The notes beneath the pieces were generated by a model. The model ran no database searches. It worked only from the letters and a program-made list of their open reading frames with translations, and was not told the DNA's origin. Both the position numbers and the translations under genes were made by a program. 64,000 bases of DNA from Anderseniella sp963698275 (GTDB taxonomy: Bacteria > Pseudomonadota > Alphaproteobacteria > Rhizobiales > Aestuariivirgaceae). The stretch covers positions 620,001-684,000 of the forward strand of contig CAVOQE010000006.1 in assembly GCA_963698275.1 (NCBI GenBank), given 5' to 3'. Positions 61,949-64,000 of this stretch are shown one piece after another. Numbering within the stretch: position 1 is the first letter of the stretch; every line of letters begins with the position of its first letter.

Positions 61949-63232
61949 ATGGTTGTTCTCGTCATTTTCCTCGTTCTCGTCGCGCTGATCTGCCTCAATG
62001 TGCCCATTGCGGTAGCCCTCGCGGTTGCCGGCGTTGTCGGCCTGCTGCTGACCGAAGGGACCAGTTCACTCGTCACCGTCGCGCTCGACATGTATGACGG
62101 GTCGACGAAATTCTCGCTGATCGCCATTCCGATGTTCGTGCTGGCCGGCGCCATCATGAACGCGGCCGGCATCACCTACCGGCTGATCAATTTCATTACA
62201 GCACTGATCGGCTTCGTGCGCGGCGGCCTGGCCATGGTCAATATCGGCGTGTCGCTGTTCTTTGCGGAAATTTCCGGGTCCGCCGTGGCGGACGTGGCCG
62301 CCATGGGCTCGATCATGATCCCGGAAATGAAGAAACGCGGTTACCCTGCGCCGTTTGCAGCCGCCGTCACCTCGTCGTCGGCCTCGCTGGCAGTGATCAT
62401 ACCGCCGTCGATCCCGATGATCCTGTACGCCTCGTCGGCCAATACGTCCGTCGAGCAATTGTTCGTGGCCGGTTTCGTGCCCGGATTCCTCGGCGGCTTC
62501 GGCCTGATGCTGGTGGCCTACATCTTTGCCCGCAAATACAATTTCCCGGTGGAAGAAGCCTTCAACCTGAAGCGCCTGCGCCAGACCTTCATCGAGGCAC
62601 TGCCGACCTTCCTGCTGCCGATCATCATTCTGGGCGGCATTTTCGGCGGCTTCGTCACCGCAACAGAAGCAGCCGGCCTTGCCGTGCTGGTGTCCATCGG
62701 CATCGGTGTGTGGTACCGCGAAACCAACCTGAAAGAACTTTACAACGCCATGCTGGATGGCGGCATGCAGACGGCGGTAGTCATGGTGCTGGTGGCGGCA
62801 TCGGTGCTGGTCGGCGGATTCCTGACCCGGGCCCAGGTGCCGCAGGAACTGGCGGCCCAGCTTCTGTCGATCACCGACAACAAGTATGTCATCCTGCTGA
62901 TCCTCAATATCTTCTTCCTGATCATCGGCTTCTTCCTGCACTCGGCTGCGGCGATCATCCTGGTGGTGCCGATCGTGGTGCCGCTGATTATCCAGGCAGG
63001 TATCGATCCGGTGCACTTCGGCCTGGTGGTCACACTCAACCTGGCCATCGGCCAGCAGACCCCGCCGGTGGCGTCGGTACTGATCACCGCGTGTTCCATC
63101 GCCAGGGCCAATATCTGGGATGTGACGCGGGTCAATATCTGGTTCATCGCCGTGTTGATGACTGTGCTGTTGATGTGCACCTATATTCCGGCCATACCCA
63201 TGTTCCTGGTGGAATATTTCTACAGATCGTGA
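61949..63232 (+). CDS. TRAP transporter large permease (DctM)
   Basis: The 427-residue permease has the standard length and motifs: SLIAIPMFVLAGAIMNAAG, GLAMVNIGVSLFFAEISGS, SLAVIIPPSIPMILYA and HFGLVVTLNLAIGQQTPPVA. It follows dctQ by 13 bases. A 621-codon opposite-strand frame across it is a shadow. Confidence 0.95.
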   Translation: MVVLVIFLVLVALICLNVPIAVALAVAGVVGLLLTEGTSSLVTVALDMYDGSTKFSLIAIPMFVLAGAIMNAAGITYRLINFITALIGFVRGGLAMVNIGVSLFFAEISGSAVADVAAMGSIMIPEMKKRGYPAPFAAAVTSSSASLAVIIPPSIPMILYASSANTSVEQLFVAGFVPGFLGGFGLMLVAYIFARKYNFPVEEAFNLKRLRQTFIEALPTFLLPIIILGGIFGGFVTATEAAGLAVLVSIGIGVWYRETNLKELYNAMLDGGMQTAVVMVLVAASVLVGGFLTRAQVPQELAAQLLSITDNKYVILLILNIFFLIIGFFLHSAAAIILVVPIVVPLIIQAGIDPVHFGLVVTLNLAIGQQTPPVASVLITACSIARANIWDVTRVNIWFIAVLMTVLLMCTYIPAIPMFLVEYFYRS

Positions 63233-63241
63233 AGGCCTTGA

Positions 63242-64000
63242 ATGACTGACACAGACGACCTGCTCTGGAGTGAAGACAACGGCGTCGGCGTGATCACGCT
63301 GAACCGGCCCAGGGCGCGCAATGCGCTGACCTTTGCCATGTATGAAGCCATTCGCGATATCTGCGAAAAGGCTTCCGGCAATGAAGCCTTGCGCGCCGTT
63401 ATCATCACCGGGTCCGGCGACAAGGCGTTTGCGGCCGGCACCGACATCTCTTCCTTTCGCGATTTCTCCAAACCGCAGGACGCGCTCGACTATGAAGCGC
63501 GCGTCGACAAGGTGCTGGCCGCGCTTGAAGCGGTACCGGTGCCGACCATTGCCGCCATATCCGGTGCCTGCACCGGCGGCGGCGCGGCCATTGCCGCATG
63601 CTGTGACCTGCGCATCGGGGCGCGCGACATGCGCTTCGGCTTCCCCATCGCCCGCACGCTCGGCAACTGCCTGTCCAACAACAACCTGGCGCGGCTGTCG
63701 TCCATGCTGGGCGCCCACCGGGTCAAGGAGATCATCTTCACCTCGCGCCTGATCGAGGCCGACGAGGCCCTCGCGCTTGGGCTCGTCTCTGAGCTGCATG
63801 ACGACAAGGCCGCCGTGCTGGCGCGCGCCCATGAGCTGGCGGAAACGCTCAAAGGCCATGCACCGCTGACCATGCGCGCCACCAAGGAAGCCCTGCGCCG
63901 GTTGCGCATTGGCCATGACGGCGACGATCATGACCTGATCGTTCAGTGCTATATGAGCGAAGATTTCCGCGAAGGCATGGAAGCCTTCCTGGCCAAGCGC
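63242..64000 (+). CDS. Enoyl-CoA hydratase/isomerase family protein (partial, runs off the end)
   Basis: 253 codons are present without a stop. The crotonase pattern is clear: VITLNRPRARNALTFAMYEA, KAFAAGTDISSF and ISGACTGGGAAIAACCDLRI, which form the oxyanion hole. RFGFPIARTLGN lacks the Glu of the PE block seen in hydratases, so isomerase or hydrolase-like activity is possible. It follows dctM by 9 bases and seems part of the same operon; its link to TRAP substrate use is unknown. Confidence 0.9.
   Translation, partial: MTDTDDLLWSEDNGVGVITLNRPRARNALTFAMYEAIRDICEKASGNEALRAVIITGSGDKAFAAGTDISSFRDFSKPQDALDYEARVDKVLAALEAVPVPTIAAISGACTGGGAAIAACCDLRIGARDMRFGFPIARTLGNCLSNNNLARLSSMLGAHRVKEIIFTSRLIEADEALALGLVSELHDDKAAVLARAHELAETLKGHAPLTMRATKEALRRLRIGHDGDDHDLIVQCYMSEDFREGMEAFLAKR

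Noticed and set aside
62066..63931. 621-codon minus-strand frame
   Set aside because: It is antisense to dctM and the crotonase, has no domain, and is rich in His, Gln and Arg, as expected for a GC-rich shadow frame.
1..64000. CRISPR arrays, rRNA genes, replication origin
   Set aside because: No regularly spaced repeats, no rRNA-like conserved segments and no DnaA-box cluster were seen.

Overview
The window is GC-rich and reads like the chromosome of a heterotrophic, probably marine, alphaproteobacterium. Reasons: the hom-glpX-recJ order (hom = homoserine dehydrogenase) followed by a tRNA, a class I PHA synthase, arginase plus ornithine cyclodeaminase with an AsnC-type regulator, three-subunit GlcDEF, two TRAP transporters, and paa and hut clusters. 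This placement is an inference from gene content; no marker gene was compared.

Layout. 1-925: end of a glyoxalase-family gene, a cytochrome b561 and tRNA-Glu(UUC), whose 3' end overlaps the b561 stop. 1008-5373: recJ, glpX and hom on the minus strand, with a 271-bp MITE-like element between hom and glpX. 5557-8927: SDR, AsnC-type regulator, arginase, ornithine cyclodeaminase. 9020-11305: a palindromic repeat, an HtrL/YibB-like gene, a decayed sulfotransferase and an amber-interrupted DHFR-like gene. 11435-17664: phaC, DUF3775, an OYE-family reductase overlapping argC, a frameshifted kinase-fold phosphotransferase and a secreted EF-hand peptide. 18027-24491: an accessory surface-glycan island, partly AT-rich, with a glycosyltransferase, two sulfotransferases (one cut short by an IS), two methyltransferases and IS remnants. 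25441-27273: a patatin behind a perfect palindrome. 27301-31452: glcDEF with a frameshift in glcF and a second palindromic element between glcE and glcF. 31624-41449: histidine utilisation, with a TRAP transporter embedded after hutU and an operator palindrome between the divergent arms. 41446-47432: aminotransferase, paaX and paaABCDE with an extra DUF3291 gene. 47555-51546: cyclase-family protein, then a small module flanked by two related hairpins holding a 2OG-oxygenase-like gene and a chimeric epimerase/O-fucosyltransferase gene, then a LysR gene. 51672-54916: GcvT-like protein, a second LysR and an SbtA-type permease. 55338-64000: GntR regulator, FAD/Fe-S dehydrogenase (frameshifted), class V aminotransferase, TRAP transporter and a crotonase cut by the window end.

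How the genes fit together. Most of the window is catabolic: histidine to glutamate derivatives, phenylacetyl-CoA epoxidation, glycolate oxidation, arginine to proline, and an apparently glyoxylate-linked module. Each of these sits beside a plausible regulator or operator. The glycan pieces at about 9.3-10.5, 18-24.5 and 48.5-50.6 kb are the plastic part: truncations, fusion, IS scars and AT-rich genes. Three otherwise intact genes each carry one apparent +1 frameshift; sequence error and true decay cannot be separated from the sequence alone.
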